This document shows positions 1 to 7,541 of a stretch of 9,848 nt of DNA, piece after piece (positions within the stretch are counted from its first letter, which is position 1; each line of letters opens with the position of its first letter). The position numbers were made by a program, and so were the translations under genes. The DNA comes from Lachnoclostridium sp. UBA933 (GTDB lineage Bacteria; Bacillota; Clostridia; Lachnospirales; Lachnospiraceae), in the NCBI GenBank assembly GCA_002293545.1, contig DBDL01000110.1, positions 14,571 through 24,418 on the forward strand. The letters are read 5' to 3'. Under the pieces are notes generated by a model. The model did not search any database. It was not told the origin of the DNA and saw only the letters and a program-made list of their open reading frames with translations.

Positions 1-860
1 ACCTTTGTGACAAGCTGTCCGTAAGGTCCCAGCATAAAACGCCCAAGCTCGGTAAAGATATCCACATCGCCAAGCCCCGCGGGAACAAGGGTTTTTTCAA
101 AAACTTCCCTTACCTTGTCACCGATCAGTAAGATATCATTCTCTTTCTCCTCCGGTTTATAAGGGATTCCGATACCGCCCGATAGATTGATAAAAGAAAC
201 CGAAATGCCGGTCTTTTCCCGGATTTCCACGGCAAGCTCAAATAACATTCCGGCTAGCGCCGGGTAATATTCGTTTGTTACCGTATTACTGGCAATAAAC
301 GAGTGAAGTCCGAAATTTTCCGCACCGAGGTCTTTTAATTTTCGGAAGCCTTCGATTAATTGTTCTTTTGTAAAACCGTATTTAGCTTCTCCGGGATGAT
401 CCATAATATCCGTTCCCATACGGAATATTCCGCCCGGATTATACCGGCAGCAGATGGTTTTTGGAATACCCGGTCCGTTTGCCAGATAATCAATATGCGT
501 AATATCATCCAAATTGATATATGCTTCGAGCGAGATGGCTTTTTCATAATCGGCAAGAGGAGTAACATTAGATGAAAACATAATGTCCGAACCGGAAAAG
601 CCTACCGCCTCGGAAAGCATAAGCTCTGTCATGGAAGAACAGTCAACCCCGCATTTTTCTTCCTGAAGAATCTTTAATATAAAAGGATTTGCCATTGCCT
701 TTACGGCAAAGTATTCCCGGAAACCCTTGTTCCATGAGAATGCCGAATGAAGCTTGCGGGCATTCTCCCGAATCCCTCTTTCGTCATAAATATAAAACGG
801 GGTCGGAAACCGCCGCTCCGTTTCAGTTATCTGTTCTTGCGTTAAAAATGGTGTTTTCAT
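1..860 (-). CDS. lysA: Diaminopimelate decarboxylase (clostridial type), C-terminus cut off by window edge
   Basis: Decarboxylates meso-diaminopimelate to L-lysine, the last step of lysine synthesis, as a cytosolic PLP enzyme. The visible 286 codons cover most of the fold-type III alanine-racemase-like barrel and the start of the second domain. The motif EYFAVKA (residues 49-55) contains the presumed PLP Schiff-base lysine K54. GVDCSS lies at 71-76, a histidine in GLHSFIASN at 184-192, and a glycine-rich phosphate-binding loop LSGGIG at 226-231. The usual EPGR substrate/PLP motif appears as ELGR at 271-274. The ASNTVTNEYYP stretch after the histidine, in place of the usual HxGS, fits the variant LysA group that I recall from clostridia and Bacteroides. 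The start ATG (860-858) overlaps the stop of the upstream glycosyltransferase as ATGA and has AAGGA seven bases upstream, so translational coupling is likely. A related amino-acid or polyamine decarboxylase of the same fold is possible but less likely. Confidence 0.88.
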   Translation of the reverse strand, partial: MKTPFLTQEQITETERRFPTPFYIYDERGIRENARKLHSAFSWNKGFREYFAVKAMANPFILKILQEEKCGVDCSSMTELMLSEAVGFSGSDIMFSSNVTPLADYEKAISLEAYINLDDITHIDYLANGPGIPKTICCRYNPGGIFRMGTDIMDHPGEAKYGFTKEQLIEGFRKLKDLGAENFGLHSFIASNTVTNEYYPALAGMLFELAVEIREKTGISVSFINLSGGIGIPYKPEEKENDILLIGDKVREVFEKTLVPAGLGDVDIFTELGRFMLGPYGQLVTK

Positions 861-2044
861 GTAGTTATCCTTCCCTTTTTCTTTTTCGTATCAAAAACAA
901 TATGAAATATCGTATCAAGTGCGATGTCATAATTGTAATATTTTTTTACTTTTTCGTATCCCCGGCGGGCAATTTCTTTTCGTTCGTCCTCATGCGCCAG
1001 ATAGTAACGGATTTTCTCCGTTAAATCCTTCAGATCTTCATAGATGACCAAATCCTTATCCGGTTCAAAATGATCCAGGAGTTCTTCCTGATAATTGCTG
1101 ATGACAAACCCGCCGCTGCCCATAATATCCAACAGCCGGAGAGGTATGCCGGTCTGAATGCTCCGCTTGGTCGTATTGAGATTGATTTTACTTCCCTTAA
1201 ATGCCTTCGGCATATCGGTGTTATAATCCAAAAACCCTCCCTCATAAACATTTTCAAATGCGCAGTTATGCTTTTTTGTATATAATGTCAAATGAAAATG
1301 CCCGGAAAGGTGATTGATCAGCTTCACACGTTCCAAAAAAGCAAGTTGGTCTGCCAAAAACACATCAATAATCATCTGGCGGTCATCCATCAGATAGTTT
1401 TCCTGCATATTATATTTAACATATGTCTTGAATTCATTCACAATTGTATCCGTCAAAGCATCTCTCAGAAAATGATAACCGTAAATATTCATCTGTGCTT
1501 CAAGAATAGCGGAGAAATATCCCTTAACATAAGGAGGCAAATACTTGATTTTGGAATAAAGGTTATCCGTATACATATTTGCCATCAGTGACAGATCGCA
1601 TTCGTATTTCGTCCGGTCCTCCGGTGACATCTTCACCGATCCCAAGCGGTCTGCATTTGTGGAAAGCGGAAGATGATATACCGTTTGTATTCCTTGATTT
1701 TTTAACTCATAGTAGTTTTGCCGATCGAATAAAAAAACATAATTACATGGATTGCAGACAGTTTTTGAATAAGTGGAAAGCGAGGGGGAGTCAAATACCC
1801 ATGAAACATAAGGTAAATGATATCGTAAACAGACATTGGAAATCAACGGGTAATAATAAATGGAAAAGAAAACATCCGGCGTTTCTTTTTCGATCAGTTG
1901 TTTCATAGCAAGGTCAAAAGCAGGATCGGTTTCATAATCAGCCATTGACCGGTTGAAAATAATGACGGCTTCGCAGCGTTGTTTCAAAGCATAATGCAAG
2001 TCGTTTATATTGTGCTCATGGTCGCTGTATAAGATAAGTTTCAT
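857..2044 (-). CDS. DUF3880 / CgeB-like glycosyltransferase
   Basis: Predicted cytoplasmic GT-B-fold glycosyltransferase of 395 aa; donor and acceptor are unknown. The N-terminal half resembles DUF3880: it opens with the beta strand MKLILYSD, followed by PDVFFSIYYYPLIS at about 56-69 and LPYVSWVFDSP at about 77-87. The C-terminal part (about 263-380) looks like the Glyco_trans_1_2 domain found in spore protein CgeB-like enzymes: DMPKAFKGSKINLN at 277-290, then GIPLRLLDIMGSGGFVISN at 299-317, then an acidic/hydrophobic region ending in DLVIYED at 331-337. These likely form the nucleotide-sugar site. No signal peptide or membrane segment is visible, and the tail is lysine-rich (KKKKGR). AGAGG lies five bases before the ATG. 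It is the first gene of a leftward unit with lysA. Nearby flagellar genes make flagellin or surface glycosylation a possible role, but this is inference; a spore-coat role like CgeB is the alternative. Confidence 0.8.
   Translation of the reverse strand: MKLILYSDHEHNINDLHYALKQRCEAVIIFNRSMADYETDPAFDLAMKQLIEKETPDVFFSIYYYPLISNVCLRYHLPYVSWVFDSPSLSTYSKTVCNPCNYVFLFDRQNYYELKNQGIQTVYHLPLSTNADRLGSVKMSPEDRTKYECDLSLMANMYTDNLYSKIKYLPPYVKGYFSAILEAQMNIYGYHFLRDALTDTIVNEFKTYVKYNMQENYLMDDRQMIIDVFLADQLAFLERVKLINHLSGHFHLTLYTKKHNCAFENVYEGGFLDYNTDMPKAFKGSKINLNTTKRSIQTGIPLRLLDIMGSGGFVISNYQEELLDHFEPDKDLVIYEDLKDLTEKIRYYLAHEDERKEIARRGYEKVKKYYNYDIALDTIFHIVFDTKKKKGRITT
868..872 (-). promoter_or_regulatory. Ribosome binding site of lysA inside the glycosyltransferase 3' end
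   Basis: AAGGA on the minus strand lies seven bases before the lysA ATG and within the last codons of the upstream gene. It supports the overlapping ATGA start and a single two-gene transcript. Confidence 0.6.
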
Positions 2045-2083
2045 AATAACCTCTAAGTCTTAGAATTGCTCCAATGATTGTTG

Positions 2084-2097
2084 GGTATAAGTATACC
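2084..2097. repeat. Palindrome overlapping the leftward -10 box
   Basis: GGTATA-AG-TATACC is a perfect inverted repeat with 6-base arms and a 2-base centre. It covers the -10 hexamer and predicted start of the leftward promoter, where a dimeric repressor could block transcription. An AT-rich -10 region can form such a palindrome by chance, so operator function is unproven. Confidence 0.35.
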
Positions 2098-2118
2098 ATT
2101 AAAAGACCGCTTTTACAA
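2090..2118 (-). promoter_or_regulatory. Sigma-A-type promoter for the glycosyltransferase-lysA unit
   Basis: On the minus strand, TTGTAA (2118-2113) is followed after 17 bases by TATACT (2095-2090). The -10 matches the consensus at 5 of 6 positions and the -35 at 4 of 6. Transcription would begin near 2083, giving a leader of about 40 bases before the ATG at 2044. It faces away from the topoisomerase promoter, with 26 bases between the two -35 boxes. Confidence 0.6.
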
Positions 2119-2144
2119 ATAGAACATATGTTTTTTGAAATCCC

Positions 2145-2173
2145 TTGACGTTTTCCATACAAACGAATATAAT
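2145..2173 (+). promoter_or_regulatory. Sigma-A-type promoter for the topoisomerase genes
   Basis: TTGACG (2145-2150), a 17-base spacer, and a consensus TATAAT (2168-2173) make this the best housekeeping promoter in the window. Predicted transcription start is near 2180, about 100 bases before the chosen parE start. Confidence 0.8.
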
Positions 2174-2182
2174 ATAGCCGTG

Positions 2183-2225
2183 TACCGGCAATCATACGGA
2201 CGGTAAACAGAGCAGGCTGCCGGTA
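2183..2225 (+). promoter_or_regulatory. Stem-loop at the predicted 5' end of the parE mRNA
   Basis: TACCGGCA (2183-2190) and TGCCGGTA (2218-2225) form a perfect 8-bp GC-rich stem with a 27-base loop. It begins within a few bases of the predicted transcription start and lacks a following T run, so it is not a terminator. Terminal 5' stems often stabilise transcripts, and the loop could also be a protein or RNA target. It ends just before the alternative parE start at 2228. Confidence 0.4.
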
Positions 2226-2278
2226 AAATGCCTGAATACAAGTATGTGCATAAGCAGACGCACAAGAACGGAGTCATT

Positions 2279-4210
2279 ATGCAAAGCTATAACGGAAGCC
2301 AAATTGTTGTACTGGAGGGTTTGGAGGCGGTGAGAAAACGTCCGGGTATGTATATCGGAAGCACCGGTTCCAGAGGACTTCATCACTTGATTTGGGAAAT
2401 TTTAGATAATGGAATTGACGAACATCTGGCGGGATTTTGTGACGAGCTGAGAATTACGCTCGGAAAAGACGGGTCGATCACGATAGAGGATAACGGCAGA
2501 GGTGTGCCGGTCGATATTCATCCGACGCAGAACATCCCGACAGTACGTGTTGTCTATACGGTTCTTCATGCGGGCGGTAAATTTTCCGATTCGGTGTACA
2601 AAGTATCGGGAGGTCTGCACGGCGTCGGCGCGTCGGTTGTGAACGCCCTTTCCAAGAAGTTTTCCGTAGAAGTAAGACGTGACGGCAAGATATACCGGGA
2701 CGAGTACGAAAACGGAGGAGTTCCGGTTACCGGACTGGAAAAGGGGATGCTGCCGGTCGTCGGAAAATGTGCGAAATCCAATACGGGAACAAAAGTGAAA
2801 TTTTATCCGGACGATGAAATTTTTGAAACGACGGAATATAAGCCGGAATATATCCGCAAGAAATGCAAAGAAATTGCGTATCTCAATAAAAACCTGAAGC
2901 TGGTTTTTACCGATCAGCACACCGGTGATATCAGAACATACCAGGAAGAATTCGGAATACAAAGCTTTGTAAAGTACATCAACCGCCATGCGGTGCCGAT
3001 ACACGGCGATGTGATTTATCTGGAAGGGAAATCGGGCGCCATTGAAGTTGAAATTGCATTTCAGTATACGGCGGAGTATACGGAACAGATTAACTCTTAC
3101 TGCAACCGGATCAATTTAGCGGACGGCGGTACGCTTGTGACCGGTTTCAAAACCGCGCTGACGCGCATTATGAATCAATACGCAAGAGAACTGAATATAT
3201 TGAAGGAAAAAGACGAAAACTTTGACGGAAAGGATATCCGGAACGGAATCGTAGCGATTCTGTCCATCAAACATCCCGACCCGCAGTTTGAGAGCCAGAC
3301 AAAAAATAAATTAGGCAATACCGATGCCAAAACAGCGGTAGACGAAGTAATGAACCTGGAGGCGCAGCGTTATTTTGATAAAAATATTGAGGTGCTGAAA
3401 AAGATTCTGGATAATTCATTAAAATCCTATCAGGCAAGACGTGCGAGTGATAAGGCAAGGAACGCGGTACTCAAGCAATTGGTGGATGTGGATACAAAAA
3501 GCAAATTGGCATCCTGTTCCTCTAAGAAAAAAGAAGAATGCGAGGTATATATCGTAGAGGGCGATTCGGCGGGCGGTACGGTCAAAATGGCAAGGAACCG
3601 GAGAATTCAGGCGGTACTTCCCTTGCGCGGAAAAATAATCAACGTAGAAAAAGCCCCGCTTGAAAAAATATTATTAAACAACGAAATCAAATCCATGATT
3701 GCCTCTTTTGGATGCGGAATCGGAGATCAATTTGATATCGGAAAACTCCGGTACGACAAAATCATTATTTTGACCGATGCCGACGTAGACGGCGCACATA
3801 TCAGTACCTTACTGCTGACGTTTTTTTATCGCTTTATGCCGGAGCTGATTAATGAAGGGAAAATCTACAGAGGATTGCCGCCTCTTTATAAAGTGGATTA
3901 CGAAATAACAGGATCAACCGGAAAGAAAAAGATTTCCGAATATTTATTTGACGATTTTGAGCTGGAAAAATTCCGAAAGAAAGCAAACCGCAAAATCCAT
4001 TCACTCCAACGCTACAAAGGACTTGGGGAAATGGATGCGGAGCAGTTATGGGAAACGACATTGGATCCCGACACAAGAAAGCTGGCGAGGGTTTCGGTCA
4101 GCGATACGGTGGAAGCCGATGAAATAACGGATATACTAATGGGAAGCAGTGTTCCGCCCAGACGTGAGTTTATTATTGAAGAAGCAAAATATGCGGAAAT
4201 TGATATCTGA
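2279..4210 (+). CDS. parE: Type IIA topoisomerase subunit B (topoisomerase IV ParE, GyrB-like)
   Basis: ATPase and Mg-binding subunit of a type II topoisomerase that passes one DNA duplex through another, partnering the next gene's product. Residues below count from the 2279 start (643 aa). The GHKL ATPase has E40 as catalytic base and N44 in EILDN, the adenine-binding D71 in EDNGRG, and the ATP lid GGLHGVG at 111-117. The transducer carries the QTK loop (Q340, K342). The TOPRIM domain has EGDSAGG with E427 and the metal-binding D500 and D502 in DADVDG, followed by YKGLGEMDAEQLWETT at 579-594. Length matches Gram-positive GyrB or ParE. An ATG at 2228 would add 17 residues, but 2279 has GGAG five bases upstream and places the conserved VLEGLEAVRKRPGMYIG block at the usual distance. 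YKVSGGLHGVG and PDPQFESQTKNKLGN look GyrB-like, so the ParE call rests mainly on the partner subunit. A second gyrase is the alternative. Confidence 0.82.
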   Translation: MQSYNGSQIVVLEGLEAVRKRPGMYIGSTGSRGLHHLIWEILDNGIDEHLAGFCDELRITLGKDGSITIEDNGRGVPVDIHPTQNIPTVRVVYTVLHAGGKFSDSVYKVSGGLHGVGASVVNALSKKFSVEVRRDGKIYRDEYENGGVPVTGLEKGMLPVVGKCAKSNTGTKVKFYPDDEIFETTEYKPEYIRKKCKEIAYLNKNLKLVFTDQHTGDIRTYQEEFGIQSFVKYINRHAVPIHGDVIYLEGKSGAIEVEIAFQYTAEYTEQINSYCNRINLADGGTLVTGFKTALTRIMNQYARELNILKEKDENFDGKDIRNGIVAILSIKHPDPQFESQTKNKLGNTDAKTAVDEVMNLEAQRYFDKNIEVLKKILDNSLKSYQARRASDKARNAVLKQLVDVDTKSKLASCSSKKKEECEVYIVEGDSAGGTVKMARNRRIQAVLPLRGKIINVEKAPLEKILLNNEIKSMIASFGCGIGDQFDIGKLRYDKIIILTDADVDGAHISTLLLTFFYRFMPELINEGKIYRGLPPLYKVDYEITGSTGKKKISEYLFDDFELEKFRKKANRKIHSLQRYKGLGEMDAEQLWETTLDPDTRKLARVSVSDTVEADEITDILMGSSVPPRREFIIEEAKYAEIDI

Positions 4211-4292
4211 TGCCGTCAAGAAAAGCAGACGGAAGTTTGCGGAACGGAAGATTACAAAAATAAAGTTTACAGGATTTTCCTGATTAAATGAA

Positions 4293-4302
4293 AAGGATGA
4301 GG
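4293..4302 (+). promoter_or_regulatory. Ribosome binding site deciding the parC start
   Basis: AAGGATGAGG lies just upstream of ATG 4306 (eight bases from AGGA to the start). The alternative ATG at 4288 has only an AGGA 13 bases away, so 4306 is preferred. Confidence 0.6.
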
Positions 4303-4305
4303 ATA

Positions 4306-6561
4306 ATGGCTGAAATAAATGTAATGGAATTGGATTTTGCCGAGGAAATGAAAGTTTCTTTTCGGAATTATGCGATGAGCATTATTGTAGACAGGGCGCT
4401 TCCCGATATACGTGACGGGTTGAAGCCCGTACAGCGCAGGATTCTGTATGCAATGGATGAACTGAATCTGACGCCGGATAAACCGCACCGGAAAAGTGCG
4501 CGTATTGTCGGGGATACGATGGGTAAGTACCATCCGCATGGAGATAGTTCGATTTATGACGCGCTCGTTCATATGGCAAAAGAATATTCGCTGAATGTTC
4601 CTTTTGTAGACGGTCACGGTAATTTCGGTTCGATTGACGGCGACGGTGCGGCGGCAATGCGGTATACCGAAGCCCGTTTATCTCCGATGGCTATGACGAT
4701 GTTAAATAATTTGGAGAAAGGTCTGGTTGGATTTACACCGAACTTTGACGAGAGCGAAAAGGAACCGTCCGTACTGCCCGCCACAATGCCTAATCTGCTG
4801 ATTAACGGTTCGACCGGAATCGCAGTCGGTATGGCGACCAATATACCGCCGCACAATCCGGCGGAAATCATTGATGCGGTTATCGCCTGTATCGATCGTC
4901 CGGGCATATCTATGGAAAAGCTGACGGAAATCGTTCCCGCGCCGGATTTTCCGACCGGCGGGACAATCGTCAATGCCAGTGATATGATATCCGTATACGA
5001 AAAGGGAGAAGGGAAAATTCGCCTGCGTGCCAAAACCGAAATAGAAAAAGGTGATAACGGCAGACAGAATATTGTCATTACAGAAATCCCCTATACCGTT
5101 TCGGGAAGCAAAACGAGGTTAGTGGAAAATTTATCAAACTTAGTAAAAGAAAAGGTATTTGAAGAAATCTATGATATCCGTGACGAATCCTCCAAAGAAG
5201 GGATTCGTATCATTATAGAAGTGAAAAAGGACAGAGATATCGGAAACCTTCTGAACGGACTTTATAAAAAAACACAGATGGAAGATACCTACGGAGTGAA
5301 TTTACTTGCAATCCGTGATAAAGAACCGCATATATTTGATTTAAAAACCATGCTGGAGGAGTTCATTCTGTTTCAGGAAGAACTCTATACGAAAGAATAT
5401 AAGCATTTATTAGAGAAAGCAAAGAACCGTCATGAAATCGTAGAAGGCTTAATAAAAGCGACCGACGTGATTGATTTGATTATAGAAATTCTGCGGGGAA
5501 GCACATCGCCCGGACAGGCAAAAAGCTGTCTGGTCGATGGGATCACTGATAAGATCCGGTTTAAAAATACGGGTTCCGAAGAAAAAGCAAAGAAGCTTCT
5601 TTTTACCGAGGCACAGGCGGACGCCATCTTTGCCATGCCGCTGGTCCGGTTGATCGGATTGGAAATCAAGAAGCTTCATGCCGAATATGATACGCTGGTA
5701 TCTGATATGAAAGAATACGAAAAAATCCTGTCCGATCAAAAAGAATTATATAAAGTAATCAAAGCCAGACTGCGGGAGTATAAAAAGAAGTTCGGCAGAG
5801 AGCGGAGGACGGCATTGGCAGACGTGTCTGCCGGGAATTACGTCAAAGAAGTGAAAATTGAAGACATCTATGTATTGATTGACCGTTTTGGTTATGTCAA
5901 ATCGGTGGATACTGCAAGCTTCGGAAGGATAAGCGAAGAAGCAAAGGCGGAATATCCGTACAGTATCCTGATGAAAAATACGGATAAATTATGCCTGTTT
6001 ACCGCGGAAGGCGATATGCACCAAGTGAAGGGCAGCCGGATTCCCAAATGCAAAGCAAAGGATAAGGGGACGCTGATTCATACGATGTGTAAAGTCGATA
6101 ATGAAGAAATTTTATTATATACATCCTTTGAAGCCTTATTTGAATCCCTGTTGTTTTTTGTGACGAAAAGAGGTTTTGTCAAAACTGTATCCGGCGTGGA
6201 GTTTGAAACCAACCGCAGTCAGATTGCGGCCACAAAATTAGAAAAAGGCGACAGTCTGGCAGGTGTAAGTATTCTGGAGCTTAATCCTGCGGTGCCGTTC
6301 CGTGAGAGCTTGGATAAAAAGGTGATCCTGCTGACCCAAAAAGAGTATTCGCTTGGTTTTCCCTTACAGGAAGTCAGCGAATTGAAAAAAACAAGCCGTG
6401 GAGTAAAAGGAATTTCTTTGGATTCGGATGATTATGTGGTTTACGGGGGAATGGTGAATCCGGATCAGGAAACATTTGAGGCAAACGGACAGACGCTGAA
6501 TGCCAAGCGCGTAAGGAACAGGAAACGTGCGGCAAAAGGGCAAAAAGCAACTTTGAAATAA
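4306..6561 (+). CDS. parC: Type IIA topoisomerase subunit A (topoisomerase IV ParC-like)
   Basis: DNA breakage-reunion subunit, 751 aa from the chosen start (MAEINVMEL). The winged-helix domain has the catalytic R119-Y120 in MRYTEARL. In the quinolone-determining region, [11 protein letters not shown] keeps Ser81 and the acidic Asp85, the usual drug-sensitive residues. [18 protein letters not shown] follows at about 167-184. A long helical arm at about 454-500 ends in FGRERRT. The C-terminal beta-pinwheel (about 520-735) is short for GyrA and has blade signatures [20 protein letters not shown] and [10 protein letters not shown]. The GyrA box (QRRGGKG) that gyrase needs for DNA wrapping is absent: its blade-1 position reads [11 protein letters not shown]. 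This favours decatenating topoisomerase IV over gyrase. A 95-base gap after parE contains no convincing terminator, so the two are probably co-transcribed. Clostridia often annotate such second pairs as gyrase. The tail is basic ([14 protein letters not shown]). Confidence 0.83.
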   Translation: MAEINVMELDFAEEMKVSFRNYAMSIIVDRALPDIRDGLKPVQRRILYAMDELNLTPDKPHRKSARIVGDTMGKYHPHGDSSIYDALVHMAKEYSLNVPFVDGHGNFGSIDGDGAAAMRYTEARLSPMAMTMLNNLEKGLVGFTPNFDESEKEPSVLPATMPNLLINGSTGIAVGMATNIPPHNPAEIIDAVIACIDRPGISMEKLTEIVPAPDFPTGGTIVNASDMISVYEKGEGKIRLRAKTEIEKGDNGRQNIVITEIPYTVSGSKTRLVENLSNLVKEKVFEEIYDIRDESSKEGIRIIIEVKKDRDIGNLLNGLYKKTQMEDTYGVNLLAIRDKEPHIFDLKTMLEEFILFQEELYTKEYKHLLEKAKNRHEIVEGLIKATDVIDLIIEILRGSTSPGQAKSCLVDGITDKIRFKNTGSEEKAKKLLFTEAQADAIFAMPLVRLIGLEIKKLHAEYDTLVSDMKEYEKILSDQKELYKVIKARLREYKKKFGRERRTALADVSAGNYVKEVKIEDIYVLIDRFGYVKSVDTASFGRISEEAKAEYPYSILMKNTDKLCLFTAEGDMHQVKGSRIPKCKAKDKGTLIHTMCKVDNEEILLYTSFEALFESLLFFVTKRGFVKTVSGVEFETNRSQIAATKLEKGDSLAGVSILELNPAVPFRESLDKKVILLTQKEYSLGFPLQEVSELKKTSRGVKGISLDSDDYVVYGGMVNPDQETFEANGQTLNAKRVRNRKRAAKGQKATLK

Positions 6562-6579
6562 TCTTTTTTATGCCAAGGG

Positions 6580-6606
6580 TAATGATTTGCAGAAACGTAC
6601 CGATAA
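6580..6606 (+). promoter_or_regulatory. Sigma-28 (sigma-D) type flagellar promoter before flgM
   Basis: TAAT (6580-6583), a 15-base spacer and ACCGATAA (6599-6606) closely match the sigma-28/sigma-D pattern TAAA-N15-GCCGATAA, differing by one base in each element. Transcription would start near 6613, about 36 bases before flgM. FlgM inhibits this sigma factor, so the site would close a negative feedback loop. Confidence 0.65.
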
Positions 6607-6648
6607 TTATTATAAGAGCATTATGAATAAAACGAGGTGGTGAACAAT

Positions 6649-6918
6649 ATGAGAATTGACGCTTACATGCAGGTAAATCAAGTTTACAATTCAAGCAAGC
6701 TAAACAAGTCTGACAAAAGAGTTGCTCACAGTGCTTCGGATTCGTTGGAAATTTCTAACTTCGGCAAGGACTATCATATTGCCAAACAGGCAGCAAAGGA
6801 TGTTTCGGACGTCAGGGAAGACAAAGTTCAAATGTTTAAAGAGCAGCTAAATGCCGGAACCTATAATGTCTCTATTGAAGATATTGCGAATAGCTTAGTG
6901 GATAGACTGATTGGGTGA
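6649..6918 (+). CDS. flgM: Anti-sigma-28 factor FlgM
   Basis: An 89-aa cytosolic protein expected to bind and inhibit the flagellar sigma factor until hook completion, when FlgM is secreted. The N-terminal half is Ser/Asn/Lys-rich and likely disordered (MRIDAYMQVNQVYNSSK), as in the family. The conserved C-terminal sigma-binding region is at about 56-88: VREDKVQMFKEQLNAGTY followed by VSIEDIANSLVDRLI, matching the family pattern R-x-E-K-V..I...G-x-Y-x-V....I-A..L. The ATG at 6649 has AGGTGG eight bases upstream; a GTG at 6637 in the same frame would overlap that ribosome site and is rejected. It is the first gene after the sigma-28-like promoter and lies 54 bases before flgN, the standard order in Firmicute flagellar clusters. 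Confidence 0.88.
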   Translation: MRIDAYMQVNQVYNSSKLNKSDKRVAHSASDSLEISNFGKDYHIAKQAAKDVSDVREDKVQMFKEQLNAGTYNVSIEDIANSLVDRLIG

Positions 6919-6959
6919 AAGCCCGTCAGTTTGCCCATTTCGCTTCAACAAACTTTTTT

Positions 6960-6965
6960 GGAGGG
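6960..6965 (+). promoter_or_regulatory. Strong ribosome binding site fixing a TTG start for flgN
   Basis: GGAGGG lies seven bases before TTG 6973. An in-frame TTG at 6931 has no such site, and the next ATG (6985) would be 19 bases away from it. Confidence 0.65.
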
Positions 6966-6972
6966 ATGTTCC

Positions 6973-7488
6973 TTGGCAAGTTTAATGGAGAATTTGATTT
7001 CCGAACTAAACGATGAAGAAAAGCTTTACAGAGATTTGATTCCGATTGCAGATAAAAAAGCAGAAGCAATTGTAAAAAATAATATAGACGATTTACAGGC
7101 AATCAATGAGAAAGAACAAGAGATTATCAATCGGATTGCTTCATTGGAACAGAAGCGGCAGGAAACCGTAGGAAATATTGCGGTGGTTATGAATCGGCAA
7201 GCGGAGGGTTTAAAGCTTCAGGTCATTATTGATATGATGCAGAACCAGCCGGTCTGGCAGAAAGAATTAAAAGAGATTCATGATAAGTTAAAGAAAACGG
7301 TAAAGCATTTACAGGAAGTAAACGCACAAAATAAACATTTAATCGAAGATTCATTGGAAATGATTGAATTTAATATGAATTATATCAGAAGTACACGGAT
7401 GTCTTCCGGTAGCAGTAATTATTCCAAACACGCGTCAGCAATGGATACGTCTGTTTATGAAACAGGGGCATTTGATGCAAAGCAATAG
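6973..7488 (+). CDS. flgN: Flagellar export chaperone FlgN
   Basis: A 171-aa cytosolic chaperone predicted to bind the C-terminal helices of the hook-associated proteins FlgK and FlgL and deliver them to the flagellar type III export gate. The protein is almost wholly helical and charged, with no signal peptide. Long amphipathic helices run through about residues 1-145: MENLISELNDEEKLYRDLIP at 5-24, then helices containing NIDDLQAINEKEQEIINRI and LKKTVKHLQEVNAQNKHLIE. They are followed by a Ser/Asn-rich flexible tail ending FDAKQ. This matches FlgN in architecture; sequence identity is weak across that family, so position between flgM and flgK is part of the evidence. The start is a TTG (MASLMENL), chosen from the strong ribosome site. 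A 127-base gap with hairpins separates it from flgK. Confidence 0.82.
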   Translation: MASLMENLISELNDEEKLYRDLIPIADKKAEAIVKNNIDDLQAINEKEQEIINRIASLEQKRQETVGNIAVVMNRQAEGLKLQVIIDMMQNQPVWQKELKEIHDKLKKTVKHLQEVNAQNKHLIEDSLEMIEFNMNYIRSTRMSSGSSNYSKHASAMDTSVYETGAFDAKQ

Positions 7489-7541
7489 TTCCGTTGAGTG
7501 TTTGGGAGCGAGGACAGTGTATTTTTATTTTGCAGTTTTTT

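Noticed and set aside
689..1908. Several plus-strand open frames of 70-111 codons across lysA and the glycosyltransferase
   Set aside because: All are antisense to clear minus-strand genes, without matching ribosome sites or domain motifs.
2228..2278. In-frame ATG at 2228 adding 17 residues to ParE
   Set aside because: It lacks a good ribosome site and immediately follows the 5' stem. The 2279 ATG has GGAG upstream and gives the usual family N-terminus.
2402..3004. 200-codon minus-strand open frame inside parE
   Set aside because: It lies wholly within a well-supported gene on the other strand and shows no recognisable protein features; shadow frame.
4270..4282. CAGGA-TTT-TCCTG inverted repeat between parE and parC
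   Set aside because: Only 5 bp with no T run after it; too weak for a terminator, and the two genes are expected to be co-transcribed.
4288..4305. In-frame ATG at 4288 adding 6 residues to ParC
   Set aside because: The added codons overlap the AAGGATGAGG ribosome site that serves ATG 4306.
4614..5078. 154-codon minus-strand open frame inside parC
   Set aside because: Antisense to conserved ParC sequence and low in complexity; shadow frame.
6562..6579. T-rich stretch after the parC stop as a terminator
   Set aside because: No stable stem precedes the T run; partial pairing of GGCAAAAAG with the downstream TATGCC is mismatched and overlaps the coding end.
6928..6959. AGTTTG/CAAACT stem followed by six T residues between flgM and flgN
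   Set aside because: The stem is 6 bp with two GC pairs and a 15-base loop. The T run leads straight into the flgN ribosome site, so a real terminator is unlikely.
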